A stretch of 7,734 nt of DNA. It comes from Desulfovibrio sp. (lineage in GTDB: Bacteria; Desulfobacterota; Desulfovibrionia; Desulfovibrionales; Desulfovibrionaceae). The position numbers were made by a program, and so were the translations under genes. Positions 7,381-7,734 of this stretch are shown here, one piece after another. Each line of letters starts with the position of its first letter. Position 1 is the first letter of the stretch. The DNA is taken from contig VSMX01000107.1 of assembly GCA_009773975.1 (NCBI GenBank), positions 1 to 7,734 on the forward strand, written 5' to 3'. The notes under the pieces are model-generated. The model saw only the letters and a program-made list of their open reading frames with translations, was not told where the DNA came from and searched no databases.

Positions 7381-7712
7381 GGCGGCTGGTTTTTGGGATT
7401 GCCTTCCTGTTGACGCCCGGCTTTGCCCAGGCGGAATTTGACCTTTATGAAGGTGAAAGCAGGCCGTATCCCGATAATTGAGGCCCGGTTGTGACCAGGG
7501 ATCTTGGGCAAATAGTCCTTGATGACGGCACGGGCAGCCTCAGAACATTTTATTACCGCCATGAACCGCTTAACAAGGACAAGCAGGGGGGGGATATGGC
7601 AGGTAAAATCTGCTTTACCCTCCCTGGCAGCAGAGCGGTTGGCAAAAGCCCGGCCGCCAAAGGCGTCGGTGGCGATACAGTGATGATCCGGGAGTGCATG
7701 GCACTTGACTGA
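7377..7712 (+). pseudogene. Small secreted-protein gene interrupted by an in-frame TGA
   Basis: The ATG at 7377 overlaps the preceding stop (ATGA). It encodes a clear Sec signal peptide, MRRLVFGIAFLLTPGFAQA, with likely cleavage after Ala19, then a short acidic segment up to Asn34. Codon 35 is TGA (7479-7481). The same frame then stays open for 76 more codons to a TGA at 7710-7712, and the residues after the TGA look like a real protein, with Cys in KICF and REC. Without the TGA this would be a 111-residue exported protein. Options are a nonsense mutation (for example TGG to TGA), a sequencing error, selenocysteine, or two genes with the second starting at GTG 7491 (GAGG at 7480-7483 precedes it). 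TGA is a normal stop for four other genes here, so a changed genetic code is unlikely. I do not recognise the family. Confidence 0.5.
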
Positions 7713-7734
7713 TGAGCCGTCTTCCGATGCGCAT
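7712..7734 (+). CDS. Possible start of a further gene (3' part outside window)
   Basis: An ATG at 7712 overlaps the preceding stop as TGATG and reads MSRLPMR to the window edge. The stop/start overlap matches the style of the upstream junctions. However, only seven codons are visible, there is no close ribosome site, and a second in-frame ATG exists at 7727. This is a weak call. Confidence 0.25.

Overview
The window reads as ordinary chromosomal coding DNA of a Gram-negative bacterium with moderately high GC. It is almost fully coding on the + strand, with short gaps, overlapping start/stop codons and good Shine-Dalgarno (SD) sites. A short bacterial-type glucose-6-phosphate isomerase, an NtrC-type two-component pair, a glutaminyl-tRNA synthetase and a 22-residue-repeat protein of the DUF4116 type would fit a Desulfovibrio-like deltaproteobacterium (Desulfobacterota). 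That placement is inference from gene content and style, not a database result.

Layout: (1) 1-324 is the C-terminal part of an unrecognised gene entering from the left edge. (2) 400-4649 is a probable operon: pgi, a membrane histidine kinase starting 43 nt later, and a sigma-54-dependent response regulator whose start overlaps the kinase stop by 8 nt. A strong intrinsic terminator at 4676-4702 closes it. (3) A likely promoter (TATAAT at 4718) and a leader precede glnS (4783-6477). (4) After a 72-nt AT-rich gap with a weak A/T hairpin comes a GTG-started gene (6550-7380). It encodes a solenoid-like protein of ten uninterrupted 22-residue repeats plus a partial one, with a cysteine at the same position in nine of them. 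(5) That gene's stop overlaps (ATGA) the start of a small secreted-protein gene. Its reading frame is interrupted by one in-frame TGA at 7479-7481 and then stays open to 7712, where a further gene may begin in a TGATG overlap.

How the genes work together: pgi is central carbon metabolism. The kinase and regulator form a complete signalling pair (periplasmic sensor, His285; receiver Asp55, AAA+ sigma-54 activator, Fis-type HTH), and their signal and targets are not shown here. glnS is a housekeeping aminoacyl-tRNA synthetase with its own apparent promoter. The repeat protein and the small secreted protein are translationally linked and of unknown function. They are the most interesting part of the window. 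I see no CRISPR array, insertion sequence, phage gene, tRNA or rRNA. No gene-free stretch exceeds about 135 bases.
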